Of a DNA stretch of 64,000 nt, positions 55,201-64,000 are shown in pieces (the stretch's first letter is position 1; each line of letters begins with the position of its first letter). Position numbers and translations under genes: made by a program. This stretch comes from Hippasteria phrygiana. Its lineage: Eukaryota > Echinodermata > Asteroidea > Valvatida > Goniasteridae. The stretch is taken from assembly GCA_037893225.1 (NCBI GenBank), contig JAZGUH010000272.1, positions 248,001 through 312,000 of the forward strand, written 5' to 3'. The notes beneath the pieces are model-generated. The model searched no databases. It saw only the letters and a program-made list of their open reading frames with translations, and had not been told where the DNA came from.

Positions 55201-55796
55201 CATGGGGGGGGGGGGGGGGCTGGGAACTTCCTCCATGAACTCGGTTTTGTGTTTCTATTTGTTTTGTTTTGTTGCTGATGTTGTTTTTTTGTTATTGTTT
55301 TGTGGGATCCTTTCTTAATGACGTTCAAAGAGGAGGCTGTACTTTGTTGCCCGGGTGGCCACCCTTGGTGTGTCTTGACCTCTTGGAGACTCTGAGTACA
55401 TCTGTTTTAAGTCTTATCAGCTCATTTAGTATGCACAGGGAATTTTCTTTTGTTTTTCCATACATCATGGGCGATAACCTTTGGAAAGTTTCCAATGCAA
55501 AATCCATTCAATTTTAGATTTTTTTGGGGTATAGGGTAAAGTGATCAATATTTGTGGAGATTCTAACTCAGTTTGAAGTTTGGAACGTATGTAATCCATG
55601 TATAATGCATATTTTCCTTTCAGTCCATCAATTGGTTGTTGACTTATTTGCGTTCCCTCAGGTTGTAATTCCTTCATGGTTTCATTATTTCACCACCCCC
55701 CCCCCCCCCCCCCCCCCCCTGTGCGGGCGCACGCACGCATGCGCGACAAGCCGTATGCCGACGACTGTTTTATGAATGGTACAATGAACGTTAAAC

Positions 55797-55936
55797 AGGC
55801 ATGTACTGCCGTCGTGTCCGTTACCGTCCGCATCGTGCGCATCGATCACTACGTACACGTACATATACCCAGTACATGCACAGTGATCGATGCGCGCAAT
55901 GCGGACGGTAACAGACACGACGGCAATGCATGCCGT
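55797..55936. repeat. Imperfect inverted repeat (about 55-bp arms)
   Basis: CCGTCGTGTCCGTTACCGTC, GCATCGATCACT and TGTACTG pair with their complements (AGTGATCGATGCGCG, GGACGGTAACAGACACGACGG). It follows a poly-C run (55698-55719) and a CGACAAGCCGTATGCCGACG segment related to 55100. Confidence 0.65.
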
Positions 55937-56061
55937 GCGCGCCATACTGGTCTGGTCTGACCCGCGCACATGACCCGGCCGGCCGGCAACAGTCGCATCG
56001 TGCATGTCGTGTCATTCGCTGTCAATACGGATCAGAGATTTTTTTTCACTTTTTTCGAAAA

Positions 56062-56097
56062 TTGGAGGTAGGAAACATGTTTCCTCCCTCCATGGCT
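56062..56097. repeat. Degenerate member of the short hairpin family
   Basis: TTGGAGGTAGGAAACATG faces CCTCCCTCCATGG, a worn version of the 32-bp hairpin arms. No flanking direct repeats are recognisable. Confidence 0.5.
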
Positions 56098-56099
56098 GT

Positions 56100-57141
56100 A
56101 CCAATACATCGAAACATGAAAACAAAATAACCACTAAATTCTGACACATTTTGACGACTGGAAAAAAAGGCTAATGTGGCTTTGCACATGCGCATTTTCA
56201 GCGCAACCATGGTGGTTTATAGCTTCATACGTCGTGATGCATACATGCCTCAGTGTAGGGCCCTGGGAACAAAAATCCACTTTTAGTTTTAGGTTATTGG
56301 AATTGCCAAACTAGTTAGCGACATTACAGACCAACAGGTTACTTCCAGAACTGTAAGGTTTTCACAAACCTTACAGAGAGACGCAGAAACTGCTGTGGAA
56401 GATTTTTACCCATTTTTTTGATGATCCCATAACTCTTGTCATATTCATATATCAAAATTTTCTGCCACAACATTTTTTATGCCTTATCTTGATAATGGCT
56501 ATATGTACTCATGGAGTTTTAATGGAGTGTTCTTTGCTTGATTAAATAAGCAAGTTCCCAGCAAATAAATATGCCATTTGTTATGGTTCCTACGCAAGCT
56601 GGAGTTATTGCCAGCTGACTGGAGCACGGGTACATTCACATTACAAACACATGTGATCGCAGTTACTGCACACATACTGGGACAGGCGGCCGTTTAAATG
56701 CTACGGGAAAGTTTTACTAAACGTTTATCAAATTAAATGTAGATTGCCATCCTTAATTTTAACCCATGGGTGCATGCAAAATCATATTCAAATTGTTTGA
56801 TTTAGATTAGGGTTAAATATATATAATTGTAATTTCAAGCTTCTTTACGTACAATGTATGTTCGAGTTATTCGGTCATACAAAACACTGTCAACCGTCAA
56901 AGACAACTGTCAACAACTAAAAAATACACTGTTTACATCCCAAAAATCTTGATGCGAAAATACTGAAATTGTTAAAAAGTAACAAATATGCAACTCATTT
57001 TTATGATTTTAGTTTTAACATCCAATACTTTTTCACATAAAAAGTTGGAGAAAATTCCCCATTTAGAGACATCTTTGCCTCAAATGTAAATGAACGTTGT
57101 ACGTTGAGATGTATAACTGAAGTTTTAAATGTTGTCTTTTG
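56100..57141. other. Non-coding stretch
   Basis: No supported gene or repeat boundary; AT-rich, with unremarkable short frames. Confidence 0.4.
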
Positions 57142-57150
57142 TTTTGTAAG

Positions 57151-57311
57151 GAAATGAACAGAAGGGTTGGTGTCTCGGAATCTGCTGGTAGCCATCAAGT
57201 TTTGAAGTCGGCTGCAGTGGCTGAGAGGAAGAAAAAGAAGCGCGTTTCATGGTCCGATGATCGTGGGGGCTATCTCAGCTCCAGCTTGGACAATGATGAT
57301 GATGTCTTTGA
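57151..57311 (+). CDS. Candidate exon of an unidentified gene with a KKRVSW motif
   Basis: An acceptor (ttttgtaag, ending 57150) and a donor (gag|gtttgt) bound an open frame: EMNRRVGVSESAGS, VLKSAAVAERKKKKRVSWSD and LSSSLDNDDDVFE. Basic residues followed by RVSW resemble an RVxF-type protein phosphatase 1 docking site, and the acidic stretch after it is typical of disordered regulatory regions. No neighbouring exon was found, so this may be spurious. Confidence 0.3.
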
Positions 57312-57396
57312 GGTTTGTTATTTTGTGTCAAATATGTGACCGGCTCTACAAAAATGGGTATTACGCCAAATGTGAAAAATGAGTTATGTACACGGT

Positions 57397-57458
57397 TGAA
57401 TTTGTGACATCCTACGCTTTCAATTTGGTGTAGGTTTGACCCCTGTGGCATTTTGTGT
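57397..57458 (+). repeat. 62-bp repeat shared with 34831-34892
   Basis: TGAATTTGTGACATCCTACG, TTCAATTTGGTGTAGGTTTG and CCCTGTGGCATTTTGTGT are the same in both places. It is part of an unidentified dispersed repeat. Confidence 0.7.
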
Positions 57459-57944
57459 ACAAAGAAATGAGATTTATAATAATTTCTATCAACATTTGTT
57501 TTTTCATCTTTACTCATCAATATTAATGTTTCTGAAAATATATTATGAAAATATAGATATAATAAAACCCAACAAACCCCAAACAAAAAAATCACTGATA
57601 TGAAGATTGTTTCGCCCTCTTCACATAGAACAGCCCTGTGTGTGTTTTCACATAATACCCTTTTTTTGTAGAGCGGGTCAAATATAGTTGGACGCTGCAT
57701 AGGAGCTCTATGTTAGAAATTCAAGTAAAAAAAAAATCACACTTTACCTGTATAAATATTCTTGGCATTATCTTTGCCTACAGTTTAATAGTCCATGTTT
57801 CCAGACACATAGAAATATTCCTCCAAAAATGGAAAGAGAATGAGATATTTCTGGCTCGGAATCATTTTAACATGACGGCAACTTTGCAGACAAGAGGAGC
57901 AATACCTTGTCACTGGTGTGTGCGTGTGAGTTTGCATAGCTATT

Positions 57945-58095
57945 CAAACCGTGGACCTTTAACAAAGAGGACAATAGGGTCCACGGTTGAGTCAAGGTCC
58001 ACGGTTGAAAATCGTGTACAAAACCAATGAGGGTCCTTCCAAAAAGTTAAGGTACAAACAATAGGACAATAGGAGGTCCAGGATTGAAGGTGTTT
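57945..58095 (-). repeat. Dispersed repeat (GGGGACC family), copy 2, inverted
   Basis: Reverse complement of 45925-46075; landmarks are TTTAACAAAGAGGACAATAG, TGTACAAAACCAATGAGGG and AGGAGGTCCAGGATTGAAGG. Confidence 0.7.
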
Positions 58096-58218
58096 ACCAG
58101 AGTTGTAATCAAGTCAATCACAAGTCGGCTCACAAGCTACATGAGATGAACAATGACAAAGGAATGATTTTGTTATATTGTGTGTTTGAATAGCTTGTCA
58201 CATGGCTTGAGACCAGAA

Positions 58219-58703
58219 TTGTGAGGTGACTTGTGAGGTGACTTGTGAGGTGACTTGTGAGGTGACTTGTGAGGTGACTTGTGAGGTGACTTGTGAGGTG
58301 ACTTGTGAGGTGACTTGTGAAGTGACTTGTGAAGTGACTTGTGAAGTGACTTGTGAAGTGACTTGTCAAGTGACTTGTCAAGTGACTTGTCAAGTGACTT
58401 GTCAAGTGACTTGTCAAGTGACTTGTCAAGTGACTTGTCAAGTGACTTGTCAAGTGACTTGTCAAGTGACTTGTCAAGTGACTTGTCAAGTGACTTGTCA
58501 AGTGACTTGTCAAGTGACTTGTCAAGTGACTTGTCAAGTGACTTGTCAAGTGACTTGTCAAGTGACTTGTCAAGTGACTTGTCAAGTGACTTGTCAAGTG
58601 ACTTGTCAAGTGACTTGTCAAGTGACTTGTCAAGTGACTTGTCAAGTGACTTGTCAAGTGACTTGTCAAGTGACTTGTCAAGTGACTTGTCAAGTGACTT
58701 GTG
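58219..58703 (+). repeat. 12-bp satellite-like tandem array (AAGTGACTTGTC)
   Basis: About forty 12-bp units, in three blocks: GTGACTTGTGAG, then GTGACTTGTGAA, then AAGTGACTTGTC. The last block, about 28 units, is almost uniform. AAGTGACTTG is near palindromic. Frames of 100-213 residues over it (TSHLTSHL and so on) are artefacts. A related non-repeated flank (GTTGTGATCAAGTCAATCAC) is at 59173. Confidence 0.95.
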
Positions 58704-59388
58704 ATTAACTTGATTACAACTATTGTCTTTACACACTTGTGTGTGTGTTGGTAGGCATCGACCGTGTACATGTAGTGGGTGCATTTTTACTTGTTATGCA
58801 AATTAGGACCGAGTTATGGTGACATTTCTCTGTCCCCATAACAATTTTGGTCCCCACGACGTCTATCGCACAACCAGTGTATGTCCACACAATTACGGTA
58901 CTAGACTGTGTGCACATGCGTGAAAAGCAAGGCCCGTTTTGCAGATTGCATGTTTACTGAATTGGTCAGTTGCGCACAAACAGCAGGCAATGAGGTATTG
59001 CTCTTTTTAAATTTGCACACGAAACACGAGATCAGAACTGGGCATTTCATCTAGGATTACAAATCTGCCTATCCACTCTACATGTACCTGTCCAAAAATA
59101 ATTTTTAAAATACTGGCTTTTCCTCATTCATGGGAATCTGAATCTGACAGCCATTTACTCACTATTTGGGGAGGAAATGTTGGAGTTGTGATCAAGTCAA
59201 TCACAAATCCATCACTAGTCAGTCACAAGTCAGCTCGCAAGCTACATGTACATGTACAGGCATGGACAAAGGATTACTTGGCTTGAGACCAGACATGTGA
59301 TAGACTTGTGAGGACTGAAAGAATTAAAATAAATAGGGATTTTTAAAAAGTGATGGGATACTACAACAAAGTGTGACAAAATAGTCGG

Positions 59389-59533
59389 GGATGATGTAAA
59401 TTAGAAGAGAGATTTTTGCCCTTTCCTGACATAGTGTATCAAGCACTCTATGCTCAGTGCTTTCCGAGAGCATGTGAACTAACATTTACAGGCTTTACTT
59501 GGGTGGGACTCGAATCCACGAGCTCCTGCTTAC
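59389..59533 (-). repeat. tRNA-derived SINE-like repeat, family 2, truncated copy
   Basis: Shares GGGATGATGTAAATTA, ATGCTCAGTGCT, TCCGAG and GGGACTCGAA(T/C)CCACGA with 62187-62369. On the minus strand the B box GTGGATTCGAGTCCC is present, but the A-box half is lost. Confidence 0.6.
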
Positions 59534-59742
59534 AAAATGTGACAAAAAAATTTACTTTTTCAAATTTTTTGATTAGGCGTCACTGCTGAAATGAATGCCT
59601 CAGGACACTTCAGATGAATATTCAAGCAAAGACAGCTGTATTTGATTGGTTCTTCAACCCTAACTATGCCCAGTCCAATGGCATCCAGCAGTGGGTAATT
59701 TCTGTTGGATTTTGTAAAACTCTGCGGCGAACAGAAGACCTG

Positions 59743-59992
59743 GGGCCAATTTCATGGACCCGCCAAAATTTGCTTAGCATAAAAATGTCTTGCTTAGTAA
59801 AAACAGGTTACCAGCCAAAAAAACTCCATGTGATTTTCATGCTAAGCAGGCAACAGCTGAATACCAGTCACAGGCAATATACATTGTACATTACATAAAC
59901 ATTTGGCTGGTATTCCTGTTTTTATCAATGTAAACATTTCATGCTAAGCAGATTTGTGCGCTTAGCAGCTCCATGAAATTGGCACCTGTTGT
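59743..59992. mobile_element. MITE with GGGGCCAATTTCATGGA termini
   Basis: GGGGCCAATTTCATGGACC at the left faces CTCCATGAAATTGGCACC at the right. Inner TTGCTTAGCATAAAAATG and CATTTCATGCTAAGCAG also pair, as do the ACAGGTTACCAGCC / GGCTGGTATTCCTGT parts. About 250 bp, non-coding. Confidence 0.7.
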
Positions 59993-60247
59993 TCAAATTA
60001 TCGAGCTGTTGGATTTTGTGAGATTCAAGAGGCTTGACAGTCTGCTGCTGTTGGATTCTGTGGGATTCAGCACTGTGCCTAGAGAAAACCTGATGGGGGT
60101 TACTTGTACATGTAGGTTTAATCATATGAAGTGGAAGGGGTGGGGGGTGGTAGAGGGTAAAAATGTGTTATCTATATTGAACTTTGAATGAAACCCATTG
60201 AACACCATTGAACGTGTTTTACATTTTTAAAGTGAACAAAGAAAACT

Positions 60248-60319
60248 GGCAGGAGCGGGAATTGAACCTGCGACCTCCGGAATACCGTACTGGTGCTCTA
60301 CCAACTGAGCTATCTTGCC
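60248..60319 (-). tRNA. tRNA-like sequence, 72 nt (likely SINE head or pseudogene)
   Basis: Minus strand GGCAAGATAGCTCAGTTGG at the start and a B box GGTTCAATTCC near the end; sister of 18959-19030 with a shared downstream flank to about 60430 (GGCGCTAGTCAGAAGTCATG, CCAGGGATCATGCCCA). It lies 180 bp before the first ALG12 exon recognised. Confidence 0.5.
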
Positions 60320-60498
60320 CTATGTTGACGGTCTCTCAATTGTCAGTGTCTTTGTTCAGGTGGGCGCTAGTCAGAAGTCATGAACCAAGAATGCTGTAGC
60401 CAGGGATCATGCCCAATTTTATGATATAACAAGTAGTAATACTGTCAACAAAAGAAATTGCTGTCCAGAAAATAATTTTCTTCAATTTTGTCCAGCAG

Positions 60499-60642
60499 GG
60501 AAGTATCGGACCCCTACTGTCCCTTCTGCTGGTGATCGTTCCCATGATGCACCTGTGTGTCTGCCCATTCACTAAAGTGGAGGAGAGTTTCAACCTTCAA
60601 GCCATGCACGATATTCTTTACCACCGTGCCAACATCAGTGCA
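60499..60642 (+). CDS. ALG12: ALG12 mannosyltransferase, first recognised exon
   Basis: The acceptor tgtccagcag ends at 60498 and the donor gtgagt begins at 60643. The translation has a hydrophobic segment ([14 protein letters not shown]) followed by [20 protein letters not shown], the signature N-terminus of ALG12. ALG12 is the GT22 dolichyl-P-mannose:Man7GlcNAc2-PP-dolichol alpha-1,6-mannosyltransferase of the ER lumen, in the N-glycan precursor pathway. KVEES contains the acidic residues of the first luminal loop expected of GT-C enzymes. The initiator methionine should lie in an unseen upstream exon; the in-frame ATGATG at 60541 is a less likely start. Confidence 0.9.
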
Positions 60643-61298
60643 GTGAGTATGGTCTATAGTGTAAGGTGCAGCAGAGTTGTTGATACTTCAAAAAATCATC
60701 TAACTTGTTTTACCGAGTTGATAAATGTTATATGTTCCACAACTGTTATGATTGAACAAAAAGCAAAAATTCATGCAATATTGCAAATTTGGAAGCTAAT
60801 TATTGTCCTTTTTGTTGGGATCTGTGAAAGATTATTTTTCAATGGAAGTCGCCCAATACAAGGCTAAAAGCCACACTAGGTAAAGGGCTACAGCAGAGGT
60901 GGTGGGGTTGGCCACATTTTAGGTTGCCAGCCCAACCACCCTTACGGTTTTCCTGGGTCCAGATCTAAATAGATAAATCCTCAATATATGCTGAGGAAAT
61001 TATCCCAATTTTGAGACATATAGACCTAGGCAGGGTAACTTCCACCGTTTGTGAGAATAACTCACCCCCCCCCCCCCCCCAAATTATCACTGAATGAGCT
61101 TATAGTATAAACTATAGTAAATAACTACAGAACAAAAAGTACACCTGAAAAAGCTGTAATAACTGAAGATGCTCAAGTCAAGTGGGCTGTATAGTTGAAT
61201 ATAGATACAAGATTTCTAGAAGGCATACATTGTTGGACCACTTAAATGTATTAACAGGGCAAGGAGTGTTTTACAGTCGTTTACATTTTATGTTTCAG

Positions 61299-61431
61299 TA
61301 CGACCATCTTAAATTCCCAGGAGTGGTTCCGAGGACCTTCATTGGGCCCATTGTAGTGTCTGCATTGTCATATCCATTCGTTGTGGCAGCTTCCGTGCTG
61401 GGTGCATCCACTGTCATCTCGCAATACATTG
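61299..61431 (+). CDS. ALG12: ALG12 mannosyltransferase, second recognised exon
   Basis: Acceptor tgtttcag (ending 61298), donor gtaagg (61432). Reads YDHLKFPGVVPRTFIGPIVV and ends VISQYI plus one base. The YDHxxFPGVVPRTF block is the most conserved stretch of ALG12 and follows the previous exon in phase 0. No defects. Confidence 0.93.
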
Positions 61432-61619
61432 GTAAGGTCATTAGGGAGGATTTCATATTGTCCGGATGCGGTATTGATTACGGTACCTCAGGTTTTCTTT
61501 GCGGTGCTGCATACCGTACCTCAAACCTACCTAAAGAATGGGAATCCAGCTGATGATCCGATATGTCTCTTATGGGGGGAATAATTTGCAATTTTGAGAC
61601 CCTAAATTTAGCTGTTTAA

Positions 61620-62020
61620 CGGCAGTGTACATGATTGGTCATTGTTGCAATTTTCAGAAATGGGCTGATTTGGGGGTTAGTATTTTATAGAAAATATTGT
61701 TCCATTGACCTGTTCAAAGTTTTGCGTTGTTGGATGGCGAAAAAAAACGTTTTCAACCATCGGGTGGATGATAGCCTTTAGTCAAGGCGCGTTGCTACCT
61801 GGATGCGTGATGCGCCCCGAATGCCAGCATGTCGGGGCGCGCCACTCGTTCGGGTACCTATGCGTGCCTTGCTGGAAATCGTTGGAAAACGATATAAATT
61901 TCCACTTTTCTTGACAACGACAGCACACCTGGTGCCATCAATTTCACAGGATGATTGAGAATACTATTAACCCATTCAGTAAAAAAAAAATGGGAGGATT
62001 ACCAATCGTGTACACTACCT
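61620..62020. mobile_element. TTAA-flanked MITE, copy 1 (ALG12 intron)
   Basis: TTAA occurs at 61616-61619 and 62021-62024. The left end GCAGTGTACATGATTGGTCA faces ACCAATCGTGTACACTACCT at the right. It is a 401-bp relative of 63376-63860; both share GGTCATTGTTGCAATTTTCA, TGACCTGTTCAAAGTTTTGC, GCGCCCCGAATGCCAGCATG and GACAGCACACCTGGTGCCAT. TTAA target duplication is used by piggyBac and Kolobok transposons. Confidence 0.8.
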
Positions 62021-62186
62021 TTAATGTGGCACTTTTATAAATTTTTTTTTAGCACCTCTAGCATCCAATTGCACACAGTGAGCTTTTATAAAATTTAAGC
62101 AATTATTCCTAAAAATCTTGTGTTTAATGACATCTTTCTGATAATTATAACGGTTTATTTTGTCTGAAGATGTAATTTGTTTGCGT

Positions 62187-62369
62187 CAGGGATGATGTAA
62201 ATTATATATTTTTGCCTTTTTCCCCATTGTAATGTATGAAGCACTGTATGCTCAGTGCTCTCCGAGCGCCTGTGGGAAAAATTCACAGACTTACTCGGGC
62301 GGGACTCGAACCCACGACCTCCTGCTTACTAGTGCAGACATCTTAACCACGCAACCACCAAGCTTGCCG
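62187..62369 (-). repeat. tRNA-derived SINE-like repeat, family 2
   Basis: Minus strand: TTGCGTGGTTAAGATG (A box of the Leu/Ser type), an arm TCTGC...GCAGG around an 8-nt loop, then GTGGGTTCGAGTCCCGCC (B box). The body continues with sequence also present at 59389-59533. It sits in the second ALG12 intron. Confidence 0.6.
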
Positions 62370-62609
62370 GTTCCAACTTGCTGATTTGAATCCAATCTAT
62401 GGTCTATTTTGGATCCACAGTCGGTATTACCTGCCCTCAAGATTGGAAGTTGACAAACTAGTTCCCTCGGCTTCACTTGGGAACCAGTTTGTCAATTTCT
62501 ATTTAATACCTTGGGAAACTGATATCGACTGTCAACCTGCAAATCGTGCTATATTTGTAGAATACTCCGTGTTCAACGTGCCCTAGTCTTACTAATGCAG
62601 TTCATAAAC

Positions 62610-62839
62610 ATGCAAAAGAATAAGCCAGTTCGGTATTTCAACTGCGCATGTGCACAATGACATTTTATCCCGAATGACCCGCGTGACCTAACGTGCACGT
62701 GTGAACGCAAAAGGGAGTTGCACAATGCGCACGTGTTAAATTGAATCAGAATGGGCGTTCACGTAACATGGCGTGACATTACGTCAGCAATTTTATCCCG
62801 AATAACCTTTCACCTTCAAGATACCGAACTGGCTTATTG
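62610..62839. mobile_element. MITE with AATAAGCCAGTTCGGTAT termini
   Basis: AATAAGCCAGTTCGGTATTT at the left faces GATACCGAACTGGCTTATT at the right; TTTTATCCCGAAT is repeated inside. Relative of 26614-26972. It ends about 38 bp before the ALG12 exon at 62877, within the likely branch-point region of that acceptor. Confidence 0.75.
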
Positions 62840-62876
62840 TCCTCACCTTTCATCAATTTTTTTGTTTGCATTTCAG

Positions 62877-63050
62877 TTAGAGCTTGCCTTGGTCTCCTCG
62901 TAATCCACTCCTTCCGTGACTTCTGTGAGCAGGTATCATGGAAGTTCGGATCCGACACGGCCAAATACCTGGTCCTCATCACTCTGTCGCAATTCCACTT
63001 CATGTTCTACTTGACGAGACCACTGCCCAATGTCTTTGCATTAGCCGTTG
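62877..63050 (+). CDS. ALG12: ALG12 mannosyltransferase, third recognised exon
   Basis: Acceptor gcatttcag (ending 62876), donor gtgagt (63051). Joined in phase it reads VRACLGLLVIHSF, FGSDTAKYLVLITLSQFHFM and FYLTRPLPNVFALAV. This is the ALG12 membrane segment with the conserved Q-FH-MFY-TR-LPN motif. Later exons lie beyond the window. Its last codon is split after the first base. Confidence 0.93.
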
Positions 63051-63375
63051 GTGAGTGCCTACTACCCAATTCTCAATTTCAAACAATTTCTTTTGGTGTC
63101 ACCTTTTGAGAAAGAATTTGCAATTGTGTTGGTCATTGTGTCGGAATCTCAGGAAATATTTTCAGATATCCAGGGGGGATTTGTTAGGTAACAATAGTCT
63201 GGAGTGTGTATAGGGTATCGGGATAAGAGGGAAATACTTTACGGTCCCATATCTTGCTGGGTATAGCAGCTAGAGTTGTCCCAGCAAGGACTGCATATGC
63301 CTCCAGTCGGCTGACAGCGTACATCAATTTGTTTTTGGTATTAACAGCATCAGAACTGTCTACAAGATCATTTAA

Positions 63376-63860
63376 ATGTAGTGTACATAATTGGTCATTG
63401 TTGCAATTTTCATAAATGGGCGGATTTGGGGAGTTAGTATTTTATAGGAAATATCGTTCCACTGACCTGTTCAAAGTTTTGCGTTCTTGGATGGCGAAGA
63501 AAAACGAGAGAAAAACGGCGCTTGTTTTAAACCGTCTGGCAGATGATAGCCTTTAGTCAAGGCGCGCGTGGCTACCTGGACGCGTGACGCGCCCCGAATG
63601 CCAGCATGTCCAGGGCGCCCCACTTATCTGGGTAGCCACGCGCACCTTGACTAAAGGCTACAGGGCAGTTTTTAAACGATTTCCAGCTGGCAATCGTTGG
63701 AAAACGATATAAATTTCCACTTTTCTTAACAACGACAGCACACCTGGTGCCATCATTTCACAGGATGATTGAGACTACTATTAACTTACAGTCTAGTAAG
63801 GTATTTTGTAATAATTCAGTCCAAAAGAAATTGGACGATTACCAATCATGTACACTACCT
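63376..63860. mobile_element. TTAA-flanked MITE, copy 2 (ALG12 intron)
   Basis: TTAA occurs at 63372-63375 and 63861-63864. Ends ATGTAGTGTACATAATTGGT and CCAATCATGTACACTACCT. Inside, at 63545-63661, is a hairpin of about 40-bp arms (TAGCCTTTAGTCAAGGCGCG and its complement) that is only partly preserved in copy 1. Confidence 0.8.
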
Positions 63861-64000
63861 TTAAATCAGCTTCTGTTTAATACCAGCACAAACCCCACCA
63901 TGTTTTTTTTGTGTCAAAGGTTGCGATCGACATAATGTCAGTACGGTCAGTCATGCACATTGTATGGTCAACATGTAACGCTGTAATCTCATAGCAATAG

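Noticed and set aside
58219..58703. CRISPR array
   Set aside because: Regular repeats, but there are no unique spacers, the unit is 12 bp and the context is animal nuclear DNA.
58130..58784. Frames of 113-213 codons with TSHL, DKSL, VTCQ or SDLS repeats
   Set aside because: Artefacts of the 12-bp tandem array.

Overview
This is a piece of an animal nuclear genome: intron-split genes with GT/AG junctions, scattered retrotransposon and DNA-transposon remains, foldback elements, minisatellites and tRNA-derived SINE-like repeats, with no operons. The mix of CR1/L2-like and RNase H-bearing non-LTR elements, a Penelope-like element, piggyBac, Harbinger and Mutator-like MITEs suggests a marine invertebrate, perhaps a deuterostome such as an echinoderm or cephalochordate. 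The species assignment is inference only.

Host genes. (1) A gene resembling CCDC51 (MITOK, the pore subunit of the mitochondrial ATP-sensitive K+ channel) is present twice on the minus strand. Copy 2 is compact (exon 1 at 51941-51660, exon 2 at 47763-46972). Copy 1 has the same two exons (29560-29282 and 1688-927) separated by about 27.6 kb. Both introns carry the same G-rich minisatellite based on a 16-bp unit; in copy 1 a segment of about 25 kb lies between two blocks of it. (2) Within that segment, on the plus strand, are the terminal exons of a BEN-domain-like gene (14049-15080, one frameshift) and of a DUF4806-domain gene (19819-25058). One DUF4806 exon is split by a 2.97-kb foldback transposon with a target-site duplication. 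(3) The first three recognisable coding exons of ALG12 (ER mannosyltransferase) occupy 60499-63050 on the plus strand; the gene runs off the right edge.

Mobile DNA from left to right: two 32-bp hairpin insertions (3428-3588), a decayed CR1/L2-like reverse transcriptase (3837-5883), a 107-bp tandem array (8160-8905), an open piggyBac transposase gene with a TATA box and a long Glu/Arg/Gln repeat (10597-13162), a TGACGTCA-rich repeat field (16850-19740), the foldback inside the DUF4806 exon, a cluster of smaller foldbacks (25114-26972), a decayed minus-strand non-LTR element with endonuclease, RT and RNase H (29693-34350), nested hairpin and Mutator-like MITEs (34354-34794), a Penelope-like fragment interrupted by a deleted Harbinger element (35075-37310), a 1.87-kb element with long palindromic arms (40190-42060), and more MITEs and SINEs in the right third, including two TTAA-flanked copies of one MITE family in the ALG12 introns.

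The most unusual signal is a family of about 32-bp near-perfect hairpins (core CATGGAGGAAGG) with different 7-bp direct repeats at each of three sites, as expected of an extremely short mobile element. Other good signals are the DUF4806 exon with its foldback and in-frame continuation, the Harbinger insertion with a paralogous empty site in the same window, and the CCDC51 duplication.
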